From: an uncultured cyanobacterium | Lineage (GTDB): Bacteria > Cyanobacteriota > Cyanobacteriia > PCC-6307 > Cyanobiaceae | Assembly: GCA_903917565.1 (NCBI GenBank) | Contig: CAIXBB010000038.1 | Location: 62,001-126,000, forward strand | DNA length: 64,000 bases | Reading direction: 5' to 3' | Shown here: piece by piece, positions 52,161 to 63,626 of the stretch | Position numbering within the stretch: position 1 is the first letter of the stretch | Layout of the letters: the number at the start of each line of letters is the position of its first letter | Made by a program: the position numbers and the translations under genes | The notes under the pieces: model-generated | Databases searched by the model: none | Seen by the model: only the letters and a program-made list of their open reading frames with translations | Told to the model about the DNA's origin: nothing

Positions 52161-52894
52161 CACACCAGGGGACCGACGTCGTCGGTGGGATCCAGCACGG
52201 TGGGGGGCAGATCCGGCAGGGGAATGTTGCCCGCTGCGGGCTCCAGGGGCGTCTCGCTCACCCGGCTGGCCGGCATTGAGGCTGCCCCCACCACCGCCGT
52301 GGAGGCCCATTGGATGTACTGGGCCAGGGAGGTGGCGTTGCTCGCCTGCAGGGGGCGGCGGGGCGAACGGCCCGCCGTCGCCGGCTCGCTGCCGATGAAG
52401 CGCTGCAGCACCTCCAGGTCGGCGTCATGGCCCAGGGCGATGGCCAGCCGCACCGACTTCTGGGCCCAGGGCACACGCAAAAGGGACTCGAGGCCGGCGG
52501 AGAAATCATCGGTGGGCTGGCCATCGGAGATCAGCACCAGCACCGGCGGCAGGGCGCGCACCTCCATCGGCGGGGTCTGCAGGGCCGCTGCCACCAGCTT
52601 CAGGGCCTCCCCCATGGCCGTGATGCCGCCGGCCTGCAGATCCCGCCACTCCAGCTGCTCCACCGGTGTGGGGGCCTCGATGTGCCAGGCGGCGTGGTCG
52701 GCGAAGCGCACGGCCCGCACCAGCACCCGCGCTTCCGGGTTGTCCCGGGCCACCGCCGCCATCCCCGGCAGCGACTGGCGGATGGCCTGGTTGAGGGCCT
52801 GCATTTTGCCCGAGGCGGCCATCGAGCCGGAGCAGTCGCAGAGGTAGAGGAAGTGGAGCGGCCGGTTGGCCAGCTTGACGTCGGGGAACGGCAT
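52157..52894 (-). CDS. TerY-like vWA-domain protein
   Basis: 245 residues. The vWA metal-ion-dependent adhesion site is complete: Asp20-x-Ser22-x-Ser24 (CDCSGSM), Thr92 (GGITAM) and Asp124 (LISDGQPTDD). The C-terminal 50 residues are Pro/Ala-rich. Proteins of this size with this motif beside a PP2C and a kinase are the TerY-P triad (E. coli YegL). The vWA domain is presumed to scaffold a phosphorylated partner. Coupled to the PP2C by a GTGA overlap and 3 nt downstream of the kinase. Confidence 0.87.
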   Translation of the reverse strand: MPFPDVKLANRPLHFLYLCDCSGSMAASGKMQALNQAIRQSLPGMAAVARDNPEARVLVRAVRFADHAAWHIEAPTPVEQLEWRDLQAGGITAMGEALKLVAAALQTPPMEVRALPPVLVLISDGQPTDDFSAGLESLLRVPWAQKSVRLAIALGHDADLEVLQRFIGSEPATAGRSPRRPLQASNATSLAQYIQWASTAVVGAASMPASRVSETPLEPAAGNIPLPDLPPTVLDPTDDVGPLVW

Positions 52895-52897
52895 CTC

Positions 52898-54253
52898 TCA
52901 GGCAGCGGGGGATGGCCGGGTGGGGCGTTGCACGGCGATCGGGCCCTCCGGGGTGTGGATCCGGGCGAGTGCGGCGAGGCTACAGCTCTCGCCAGGCTGC
53001 ACCGGCTGGGCGCGGCCGTCGGGGGCCTCGGCGCTCCAGGCGGCCGTCGAGAGATTGCGCAGCCCCAGCCGCCTGTGGTCCTGGGGATGGGCCACCACCC
53101 GGGCGAGCGGCCGGCGCAGGTCCTCCCCGGCCAGGGCATCGAAATGGTGGAGATGCAGCTCGTTGTCGGGCCCGGCCACCACGGCCCCCCTGGGCAGCGA
53201 CAGCGTGATCGGCTCCGGTAGCGGCGAGGCGCAGCTCCAGCACAGCGCCTGGGCGCCACTGGCCTGGAAGTTCTCCTGGTCGCAGGCGGGGCAGAGGGCG
53301 CGGCGGTCGAGGGTGCGGGCCAGTTCCTGCTTCCACTGGCCGGTGAGGGCGCGGCGGGAGGGTTGCTTCATGCCGCGGCAGAAGGTCTGCACGAACAGCG
53401 CCTGGAGGGGGCGGGGGTAGATGGGCCACGTGATCAGGGCGGCCGCATGCTCGATCGGGTCGGGCCGGTTGCGGGCATCCACCGGATCGAAGATGAACAC
53501 CGGGTCCTCGCCGCAGAGGCGGCGGCGGGCCGGCTCGTCGAGGCAGCGGATCGCCAGCTCCATCTGGCCCTTGAGGGGGTCGTGGCGGGTGAGAAGCCGG
53601 AACAGCAGCACCGCCAGGGAGAAAAGGTCGCTGTCGGCCCCAGGACGGGCCTGCCCCAGCAGCACCTCCGGGGCCATGAAGCCAGGGGTGCCCAGCACGG
53701 CGCCGTGGTCGGCGCCATCCACCGCGACGTTGTCGTTGTCGCAGATGAGGATGCTGCCGCTGCCGGGCTCCAGAAAGAGATTGCCCAGCGACACGTCCTT
53801 GTAGCAGAGCCCCGCCAGGTGGAGGGCATGGAAGGCATCGGAGAGGCAGAAACAGGCCCGCAGCACCTGGCGCAGGCCGATCGCCAGCCGGCCGGCGGCA
53901 TGCTCGCTGGCGCCCACGTAGGCGGGCGGCCGCAGGGGCATCAGGTAGCCGAAGCTCTCCTGGCGGATGCGGATCAGGGGGCGGCTGGCGGGGCTGGCCC
54001 GCAGCAGGGCGATCGGCCAGAGGAAATCGTCGTTCGGGGCGGTGGTCCGGATGCTTGCCACCAGGCGCTGCTCCAGGCCACCGTCACGGGCGATGCAGGC
54101 CGGCAGATACCACTTCAGGGCCAGCCGCTCCCCCTCCAGCTCCACCTCGTACACCTGGCCCTGGGTGCCGCCCCCGAGGCCCCGGATGATCTGAAGCGGT
54201 GCGGCCAGACCCTCGAAGCCCAGCCAGGCGCCCTCCGGCAGGATCCAGTTCAT
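52898..54253 (-). CDS. Serine/threonine-type protein kinase with zinc ribbon (YegI-like)
   Basis: 451 residues. Kinase elements: Gly-rich loop GLGGGTQGQVY, Lys47 (ALKWYL), HRD equivalent YKDVSLGN (Asp153, Asn158) and DFG equivalent CDNDN (Asp172), then GTPGFMAPEVLLG. The catalytic Asp, Asn and metal Asp are all kept, so activity is plausible. After the kinase lies a C-terminal zinc ribbon (Cys321-x2-Cys324...Cys338-x2-Cys341), then an OB-like or FHA-like region to the end. This is the TerY-P kinase architecture. ATGA overlap with the FHA gene. Confidence 0.85.
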   Translation of the reverse strand: MNWILPEGAWLGFEGLAAPLQIIRGLGGGTQGQVYEVELEGERLALKWYLPACIARDGGLEQRLVASIRTTAPNDDFLWPIALLRASPASRPLIRIRQESFGYLMPLRPPAYVGASEHAAGRLAIGLRQVLRACFCLSDAFHALHLAGLCYKDVSLGNLFLEPGSGSILICDNDNVAVDGADHGAVLGTPGFMAPEVLLGQARPGADSDLFSLAVLLFRLLTRHDPLKGQMELAIRCLDEPARRRLCGEDPVFIFDPVDARNRPDPIEHAAALITWPIYPRPLQALFVQTFCRGMKQPSRRALTGQWKQELARTLDRRALCPACDQENFQASGAQALCWSCASPLPEPITLSLPRGAVVAGPDNELHLHHFDALAGEDLRRPLARVVAHPQDHRRLGLRNLSTAAWSAEAPDGRAQPVQPGESCSLAALARIHTPEGPIAVQRPTRPSPAA

Positions 54254-54990
54254 GGCCGTCTCCCTGCCGCCGGGGCCGGACCCATGGCCTTGCGGATGCC
54301 ATTGCGGTGGGCCAGGGCCGTCTCCAGGCTGTCGAAGCGGTGCCGGTAGGCCAGGCCGTCCTGGAGGGTCACCTCCAGCAGATGCTCCCAACGGGAGCCC
54401 AGCAGGATCCAGCCCGCCAACGCCCCCACCTGCAGGGTCCAGAACAGCCAGGGGAAGGGAAGCAGCAACAGGCCGCCCAGGCAGAGCAGCAACCACCAGC
54501 TGAAGGCCTGGGGATGGCGCCGCCGGCTGCGCACGTAGGCCGAGCGGATCCGATCGAGGGACACCGAACGGCCGGCGAAATCCAGCTGTCCGGCAGCCGC
54601 CTGGGCCACCACCGGAGCCGCGGGGCGGACGGTGCCGGACGGGGCGGCCTGGGGGGAAGCACCGGGGGGTGGGCTGCCGGAAGCACGGAACTGCAGCACC
54701 GGACCCTTCAGGCCCAGCCGGATCTCGTCGCCGTCCGAGAGGGGCCGGCAATCCCGTAGCCGGGCTCCTTCGAGATAGGTGCCGTTGGCGCTGCCCAGGT
54801 CACAGAGCAGCCACTGGCCCGCCCTGGTGCGCGACATCCGCACCAGGGCATGGTGGCGGGAGACACCCTGGGCCTCAGCGATGCAGAGCCCGCTGGCCGG
54901 ATCACGGCCGATGGAGAGGGGCGTGCGGGGATCCAGCGGCACGCTTCGGCCGGGATCGTCACGCAGCAGCAGCCGGGGGTGGGAGCTCAT
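54250..54990 (-). CDS. Membrane-anchored FHA-domain protein
   Basis: 246 residues. An N-terminal FHA domain (about 1-105) has the phosphothreonine-binding motif residues: LSIGRDPASG, VSRHHALVR, DLGSANGTYLEGARL and DGDEIRLG. A Pro/Ala linker follows, then two membrane helices (about 165-205: SWWLLLCLGGLLLLPFPWLFW). The C-terminus (DGLAYRHRFDSLETALAHRNG) is cytoplasmic. It reads phosphothreonine, presumably made by the kinase encoded next in the operon, and is translationally coupled to both neighbours by ATGA overlaps. Confidence 0.88.
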   Translation of the reverse strand: MSSHPRLLLRDDPGRSVPLDPRTPLSIGRDPASGLCIAEAQGVSRHHALVRMSRTRAGQWLLCDLGSANGTYLEGARLRDCRPLSDGDEIRLGLKGPVLQFRASGSPPPGASPQAAPSGTVRPAAPVVAQAAAGQLDFAGRSVSLDRIRSAYVRSRRRHPQAFSWWLLLCLGGLLLLPFPWLFWTLQVGALAGWILLGSRWEHLLEVTLQDGLAYRHRFDSLETALAHRNGIRKAMGPAPAAGRRP

Positions 54991-55271
54991 CGCGGATCGT
55001 CAGCCTCACGGCGCCGGCGGCCCAGGCGCCGGTCGGCCAGGAACCGGCCCCACCAGCCCATCGGTTCCCCCTCCCGCCAGGGAATGACCCTCCCGGGGAA
55101 CAGCAGGGCCGAGGCGGCCAGCGCCAGGGCCACCAGCAGCAGCAGCAGCAGCAGCCAGCCGGGGATCGCCCCCACCCAGGTGGCGGCAAAGGTGGCCCGC
55201 ACCGCATACACCCCAATGGTCAGGGCGGTCCAGATGCGGAAGGGTGCCCATGGATCCCGCCGTTGCTCCAC
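54987..55271 (-). CDS. Small two-helix membrane protein
   Basis: 94 residues with two hydrophobic helices (about residues 14-34 and 36-62: GWLLLLLLLVALALAASALLF) and a strongly basic C-terminal tail (LADRRLGRRRREADDPR). Start uncertain, but the frame overlaps the FHA gene by an ATGA. It is the first gene of the coupled minus-strand run and is divergent from the FHA-PBP gene. No family recognised; by position, it may be an accessory of the FHA protein. Confidence 0.62.
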   Translation of the reverse strand: MEQRRDPWAPFRIWTALTIGVYAVRATFAATWVGAIPGWLLLLLLLVALALAASALLFPGRVIPWREGEPMGWWGRFLADRRLGRRRREADDPR

Positions 55272-55330
55272 CTGGCCGGCCCCTCCGATCGCTGCGGGTA
55301 GCGTATGGGAGCAAGGCAGACGGGCCGGGG

Positions 55331-57616
55331 ATGGTGGGGACGACGGAGCAGGCGTCGCCTGAGGACATCACCGCACCTGGCGCAGCACCCGAACCCGAAC
55401 CCGAATCCGCCGCAGGCTGGCTGAACCTCTGGCAGGCCTTTCGCGACCCCGCTCCGGCCTGCGGCCGCCGCCGCTCCGTGGTGGCGGCCCTGGGGGGGCT
55501 GAAACGCCACGGCGCCTGGCTGGAACTCTGGGTCGGCGGTCATTGCCGCCAGCGGCTGGCCCTGGAGGGGGGCCGCTACCGCATCGGCCGGGATCCCCTC
55601 TGCGAACTGCAGGCCGACGCCACCGGCGTCAGCCGGGTGCACGCGATCGTGGAGCAGGAACGCCCCGGCGACCGCGATTACGTCGGCGAGGATTTCGGCT
55701 CCGCCAACGGGGTCTTTCACCGCGATCGCCGCATCCGCGCCATCCACCTGCGGGACGGGGACCGGCTGCAGCTCGGCTCCCCGCTCAAGGGGGAGGCGCC
55801 AACCCTGGTGTATCGCCATCCACGCAGTCCCCTGGGGCAACTGGTGCACTGGGGGGCCATCGGCGCCCTCGTCGGCTCGGGCGTGGCCCTGGGGGGCCTG
55901 CTGCTGGCCACCACCGTCTCCGGCGGCTCCTCGATCCGGTCGGTGAGCGGACCGGTGAAGGTGTTCTCCACCGATGGCCGCCAGATCGATGCGGCCGAGG
56001 GCTCCTCGACGGCCCTGCCCACCCTGAACGACTACCCCCTGCACCTGCGCCAGGCCCTGATCGCTTCCGAGGACTCCCGCTTCGGCTGGAACAGCGGCAT
56101 CGACCTGTTCGGTACGGCACGCTCCCTGCTGCTGGGCACCGGCGGCGGCAGCGGCCTCACCCAGCAGGTGGCCCGCATGGTCTACCCGGCCGTGGGCACC
56201 GATGTGTCGCTGGCCCGCAAGCTGCGGGAGCTGTGGGTGGCCTGGCAGCTGGAGGCGGGCTTCAGCAAGAACAGGATCCTGAAGATGTACCTCGACCGGG
56301 CCTATCTGGGCCTGGGGGCGGAGGGGTTCGAGCAGGCGGCCCAGCTCTACTTCCGCAAGTCGGCCAGCGCCCTGGACGTGGCGGAGTCGGCCTTCCTGGT
56401 GGGCCTGCTGCCCAGCCCCAACAGCTACAGCCCCTGCAACCGGGAGAACCCCACCTGGGGCCGGGAGCGCCGCGACCTGGTGCTGTGGCGGATGCACGCC
56501 GAGGGCTATCTCTCCGACCAGGCTCTGATCGACGCCCGCCGCCGGCCGCTCAACATCGATCCTTCCGCATGCCGCGATTCCACCTACTCCAGCTATCCCT
56601 TCTTCAGCGACTACGTGATCGGCGAGCTGGAGGGACGCCGCTTCGGCCTTGACCTCAGCAGTCCGGAGGCCCGGGGCAACTACGCGGTGATCAGCAGCAT
56701 CGACCCCCGCCTGCAGGCCATCGCCCAGAAGCAGCTGAAGGTGTTCCTGGAGGGGCCGGGGGGCCGGGCCGGGCTCACCCAGGGCGCCCTGATCTCGATC
56801 GACTACAGCACCGGCGCGATCCTTGCCTATGTCGGCGGCGGTGATTACAGCCGTTCAAGCTTCGATCGGGTGCAGGCCCTGCGTCAGCCCGGATCCACCT
56901 TCAAGATGTTTTCCTTTCTGGCGGCCCTGGAGGCCGGCGTGAAGCCCGGCGATGCCGTCTCCTGCGCGCCCCTGGCCTATGTGGCCGGCTGCCGCCACAG
57001 CAGCGGCAACACCAGCGTGGCGGCGGGCTTCGCCAGCTCAGAGAACGTGGTGGCCCTTCGGCTGGCCCAGCAGGTCGGCCTGAACAAGGTGGTGGCCAAG
57101 GCCCGCCAGCTGGGCATCAGCACGCCGCTGGAGGAGAGCTTCTCGATGGTGCTGGGGGGCAAGGAGACCTACCTCTATGAGCTGGCGCGGGCCTACGCGG
57201 TGGTGGCCAACGGCGGTCGCTCGGTGCCCCTTCATGGTGTGAACCGCATCTATGACCTGGGCATCTGCGGCTCGGTGCGGAACCTGGCCGACTGCCCCCC
57301 CAGCGGCGTCACCACACCCATCGGCGAACGCCCGCAGCAGCTGATCGAACCGGCGGTGGCCGCCGAGATGGATGCCCTGCTGCGGCAGGTGGTGAGCGGC
57401 GGCACCGGCGGCGCCGCCGCCGTGGTGGCCGATGCCCGCGGCAAGACCGGCACCACCGACAACGGCGTCGATGTGCTGTTCGTGGGGTACTCCCCCTCCA
57501 GCCGCATCCTCACAGGCATCTGGATGGGCAACGACGACAACCGCCCCGCTCAGGCCGCCTCCGGTGCCCTGGTGGCCCAGCTATGGGGGCAGGTCATGCG
57601 CGCCCTGGCGAGCTGA
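55331..57616 (+). CDS. Class A penicillin-binding protein with N-terminal FHA domain
   Basis: 761-residue bifunctional peptidoglycan synthase. Order: FHA domain (about residues 68-160; RIGRDPLCEL, VSRVHAIVEQ, DFGSANGVF), one membrane helix (about 172-197), glycosyltransferase 51 with Glu247 (IASEDSRFGWNSG), then transpeptidase with Ser522-x2-Lys (GSTFK), SEN (570-572) and KTG (705-707). The FHA domain is on the cytoplasmic side and can receive a phosphothreonine signal. The ATG at 55331 is used; an upstream GTG would overlap the divergent gene. Together with the opposite operon it suggests control of wall synthesis by phosphorylation. Confidence 0.93.
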   Translation: MVGTTEQASPEDITAPGAAPEPEPESAAGWLNLWQAFRDPAPACGRRRSVVAALGGLKRHGAWLELWVGGHCRQRLALEGGRYRIGRDPLCELQADATGVSRVHAIVEQERPGDRDYVGEDFGSANGVFHRDRRIRAIHLRDGDRLQLGSPLKGEAPTLVYRHPRSPLGQLVHWGAIGALVGSGVALGGLLLATTVSGGSSIRSVSGPVKVFSTDGRQIDAAEGSSTALPTLNDYPLHLRQALIASEDSRFGWNSGIDLFGTARSLLLGTGGGSGLTQQVARMVYPAVGTDVSLARKLRELWVAWQLEAGFSKNRILKMYLDRAYLGLGAEGFEQAAQLYFRKSASALDVAESAFLVGLLPSPNSYSPCNRENPTWGRERRDLVLWRMHAEGYLSDQALIDARRRPLNIDPSACRDSTYSSYPFFSDYVIGELEGRRFGLDLSSPEARGNYAVISSIDPRLQAIAQKQLKVFLEGPGGRAGLTQGALISIDYSTGAILAYVGGGDYSRSSFDRVQALRQPGSTFKMFSFLAALEAGVKPGDAVSCAPLAYVAGCRHSSGNTSVAAGFASSENVVALRLAQQVGLNKVVAKARQLGISTPLEESFSMVLGGKETYLYELARAYAVVANGGRSVPLHGVNRIYDLGICGSVRNLADCPPSGVTTPIGERPQQLIEPAVAAEMDALLRQVVSGGTGGAAAVVADARGKTGTTDNGVDVLFVGYSPSSRILTGIWMGNDDNRPAQAASGALVAQLWGQVMRALAS

Positions 57617-57647
57617 CGTTGACCGGGCGATGGCCGGTGCCAGGGAT

Positions 57648-58754
57648 TCAGCCCAGCCAGCCCAGGCTCCTGGCCAGCTCCTGGGCGCGGGTGACCAGGG
57701 CCCAGGCCGTTCCCAGCACGGTGCCCCACCACCAGGGGCTGCTCCAGAGCCGGGCCATGGGGCTGCTGGTGTCCTGGGGATCGCGGCGGGGCAGTTGCCA
57801 GCCCAGTTGCACCGCCCCATAGACCACCAGCAGCACCCAAGCGGGGATCTCCACCGGGCCCAGCACGAAGGGATGGACCTTCCAGTGCAGCAGGCTGAGG
57901 ACCGCGGCCAGGGCGATCAAGGCCGCGATCGGCCCGGAGGCCCCGTCCCACTGCCGCAGCACCCGGGCCCGGCCGGCCACCAGCACCGCCGGTGCCGTGG
58001 TGGCAAGGGCGGTGAGGGCATAGCGCAGCAGCAGGGAGGCCAGGGGCAGCGACGAGCCGCCCAGCACGATCGTCAGCATCACCAGGTTGAGCAGGGCCTC
58101 GCGGTTGGCCGCATGGATCCAGGGGGCGGTGATCCAGCACCAGGCACGGCGCGGGTCGCCGCTGGCCTCGAGGGCCAGGGGCCAGCGGCGGCGAAGGGCC
58201 CGCAGCGGGCCGAGGGCAAGGGCCTGGATCAGGGCCAGAGCCAGCACCAGCACCACGCCGCTGCCCCAGCGCCAGGGATCGAAGAACCACTTGTCGAGCT
58301 CCCCACCGGCCCAGAACAGCACCGGCGCCGAGGCGGCGGCCAGGGCCAGCCCTGGACCGAGGAGCCGCAGGCTCTCCTGCCACGGCAGGAGGAAGCGCCC
58401 GGGGGCGGCAGAGGCAGCGCCAGCGACCGGGGGATCGCCAGCTGGGCGGGAGGGAGGCACACCGGAGCAGGCCTCCAGCAGGTCGAGCAGTTCGGCCAGC
58501 ACCTTCGGCGCATAGATGCCGGCCAGATGGTGGCTGAGGGCCGTGATGGCACTGCGCTGGGGACCACCCTGCCGTTGCAGCACCTGCAGGAGAAGGGGCT
58601 GGGTGGCGAGATCGCGCACGGGTCCGCGCAGGCTCTCTTCAGCCCCGAGGGCGTCGATCAGCCGGTTGGCCAGAGCCTGGGGATTGTCCAGGCTGACGGA
58701 ACCGGTGACGATCCACTGGCGCAGTTGCAGACCGAGTTCCCGACCCTTGCCCAT
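57648..58754 (-). CDS. Rhomboid-like membrane protein, probably catalytically inactive
   Basis: 368 residues. The N-terminal 120 residues are soluble and helical (a cyanobacterial extension), followed by about seven helices. The rhomboid-like core is visible: IHAANREALLNLVMLTIVLG (213-232; like H-x3-N-G of TM2), GASG (271-274; catalytic Ser273) and WWWG-x3-G (341-348). However, the second His of the TM2 motif is Glu219 and the catalytic TM6 His is Trp, so it is probably a pseudoprotease. It lies 32 nt upstream of atpC on the same strand. Assignment is by pattern only. Confidence 0.5.
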   Translation of the reverse strand: MGKGRELGLQLRQWIVTGSVSLDNPQALANRLIDALGAEESLRGPVRDLATQPLLLQVLQRQGGPQRSAITALSHHLAGIYAPKVLAELLDLLEACSGVPPSRPAGDPPVAGAASAAPGRFLLPWQESLRLLGPGLALAAASAPVLFWAGGELDKWFFDPWRWGSGVVLVLALALIQALALGPLRALRRRWPLALEASGDPRRAWCWITAPWIHAANREALLNLVMLTIVLGGSSLPLASLLLRYALTALATTAPAVLVAGRARVLRQWDGASGPIAALIALAAVLSLLHWKVHPFVLGPVEIPAWVLLVVYGAVQLGWQLPRRDPQDTSSPMARLWSSPWWWGTVLGTAWALVTRAQELARSLGWLG

Positions 58755-58786
58755 GGCCGCCGCAGCCTCCCGGCCAGCAGGAGAAC

Positions 58787-59194
58787 TCAGGCGGCCTTGC
58801 TGGCCTGAAGACGGGCCCGGGCCCGGGCCAGGGCCTGCTGAACCTTGACTTTCTCGGGGCTGGGGTCGGAGCCCTCCAGGGCTGAAGCGGCCTGCTGGGC
58901 CGCCTCGAAATCGCTCTGGGCGGCGGTGGCATCGATGCTGCTGCCCAGTTCGGCACCGTTGACGAGCACGGTGACCTCATTGGCCACCACCTCGGCGAAG
59001 CCGCCCATCAGGGCGATCGACTGCCAGTTGGCCCCTTCCCGCACCCGCAGCACGCCGCTGTCAAGGGCGGTGAGCATGGAGACGTGGCCGGTGAGGATGC
59101 CGAGCTGGCCGGTGGTGCCGGGCAGGATCACTTCGTCTGCTGTGCCGTCGAAGACACTCTGATCGGGGGCGAGGACGCGCAGGGTGAGGGTCAT
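58787..59194 (-). CDS. atpC: ATP synthase epsilon subunit
   Basis: Regulatory stalk subunit of F1, 135 residues. The N-terminal beta sandwich has TLRVLAPDQSVFDG, GTTGQLGILTGHVSMLTAL and EVTVLVNGAE; the C-terminal helical hairpin ends ARARARLQASKA. It is the second gene of the atpB-atpC pair, 16 nt downstream of atpB, as in other cyanobacteria where this pair is separate from the main atp operon. Confidence 0.96.
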   Translation of the reverse strand: MTLTLRVLAPDQSVFDGTADEVILPGTTGQLGILTGHVSMLTALDSGVLRVREGANWQSIALMGGFAEVVANEVTVLVNGAELGSSIDATAAQSDFEAAQQAASALEGSDPSPEKVKVQQALARARARLQASKAA

Positions 59195-59210
59195 GGAGAG
59201 GATTCCCGGA

Positions 59211-60716
<1,506 letters not shown>

Positions 60717-60823
60717 TCACCCGCCCGAAGCGAGGCAACCTTACCACTGCAGGGGGCCTGGAGCCTGCGGTTCGGTCACCCGCACTGGGGGAGAGGGTCC
60801 TGACAGCAGGCCGACGCCGTAGG

Positions 60824-60850
60824 TTGGCAATCGAAGGGCGCGAGTGCTAA
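60824..60850. promoter_or_regulatory. CIRCE operator upstream of groESL (left arm degenerate)
   Basis: The right arm GAGTGCTAA (60842-60850) matches the CIRCE consensus exactly. The left arm TTGGCAATC (60824-60832) matches 7 of 9 bases of TTAGCACTC. The spacer is 9 nt (60833-60841), as in consensus. It lies 77 nt before the groES start. In cyanobacteria CIRCE is bound by HrcA, which represses groESL at normal temperature. Binding by HrcA is inferred. Confidence 0.85.
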
Positions 60851-60926
60851 CTCGCCCCATCCCAGCGACACGCCGGCCCCGGCCGTCTTCCGTCGCTGCC
60901 TTCGCGTCCATCCATCGCGTCAATTC

Positions 60927-61238
60927 ATGGCTGCCGTTTCTCTCAGCGTCTCCACGGTCAAACCCCTCGGAGATCGCGTCTTCATCAAGGTGTCCGAATC
61001 GGAGGAGAAAACCGCCGGTGGCATCCTCCTGCCCGACACCGCCAAGGAAAAGCCCCAGGTGGGCGAAGTCGTCCAGATCGGTCCTGGCAAGCGCAACGAC
61101 GACGGTTCCCGTCAGGCTCCTGAAGTGGGCGTCGGCGACAAAGTGCTCTACAGCAAGTACGCCGGCACTGACATCAAGCTCGGCACCGACGAGTACGTGC
61201 TCCTGTCCGAGAAGGACATCCTGGCCGTCGTCAACTGA
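60927..61238 (+). CDS. groES: Co-chaperonin GroES
   Basis: 10-kDa co-chaperonin that caps GroEL. 103 residues with [15 protein letters not shown] at the N-terminus, the mobile loop [18 protein letters not shown] and [16 protein letters not shown]. It is preceded by the CIRCE operator and is 57 nt upstream of groEL, so the two form the usual operon. The start [15 protein letters not shown] is the normal cyanobacterial one. Confidence 0.98.
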   Translation: MAAVSLSVSTVKPLGDRVFIKVSESEEKTAGGILLPDTAKEKPQVGEVVQIGPGKRNDDGSRQAPEVGVGDKVLYSKYAGTDIKLGTDEYVLLSEKDILAVVN

Positions 61239-62933
<1,695 letters not shown>

Positions 62934-62981
62934 TCGCCTCTGCGGTCAGCGTCGGATTCAGCCTCCTTCGCCTTCACGACC

Positions 62982-63009
62982 AAGCGCCCCTGCGGGGGCG
63001 CTTTTTTTT
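62982..63009 (+). terminator. Rho-independent terminator of groESL
   Basis: The stem AAGCGCCCC-TGCG-GGGGCGCTT (9 bp, tetraloop) is followed directly by a run of eight Ts from 63002. It lies just after groEL, so the operon ends here. Confidence 0.92.
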
Positions 63010-63626
63010 GACGGCTTCTCAGCCCGGGTCGGGAACAAGCCCGAGACACAACTGCAGTCCAGCATCAACGGCCGCAAGCTCGCTCTCGCTTACCTGGCTA
63101 TGGCGGCGCCGGAGTGCCGGTGATGCTGCTTCAACTCGTGGCGCACGGCTTCGGCGACGACTTGCTGGGCGGGCGCCATGGCGGCTTCGATCCCTCCAGT
63201 CCATCAGGCCTGACTCCAGGCCAACCTCCCAGGAGCACCTGAGGCACTGCATCACCCTCCATCCAGAACGTCGAAGACTTCTCCTCTCGTCCTGGTCACG
63301 CCTGGATGCCTGCAGCCCCTGGCAAAGGAAGTGGCTCTCAGGGCCGTTGCTGCTTCATGACCATGGGAGGCGCCCACATTGAACACACAGAGTCGCCAGA
63401 AATGGATCAGAATCTCCCCACCATTTCTCGGCACTGCAGCAGCAAAATGCAGCAGAACTGCATCAGGGAAAGAGGGTGAACAGCCCTGAAGCCGCAGCAC
63501 TTCTCTTACTAAAAAGCCGCGGCGGCAAAGGTCTCCCCGCAGCTTGCACTTGCACCCGGTGCCTAAGTTGAACGGAAAGCCTCGGCGCCGCTGGCCGGAT
63601 GCCGTTACAGCCTGGCAGCCAAACAA
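63010..63626. other. Gene-free region between groEL terminator and radical SAM gene
   Basis: 617 nt without a convincing gene. The short open frames in it are Arg/Pro/Ser-rich and overlap antisense frames of the next gene. The part 63380-63560 is locally lower in GC (ATTTCTCGGCACTGCAGCAG; TTCTCTTACTAAAAAG) and could hold the promoter and leader of the radical SAM gene. I see no tRNA, repeat or known riboswitch, though a structured leader cannot be excluded. Confidence 0.5.
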
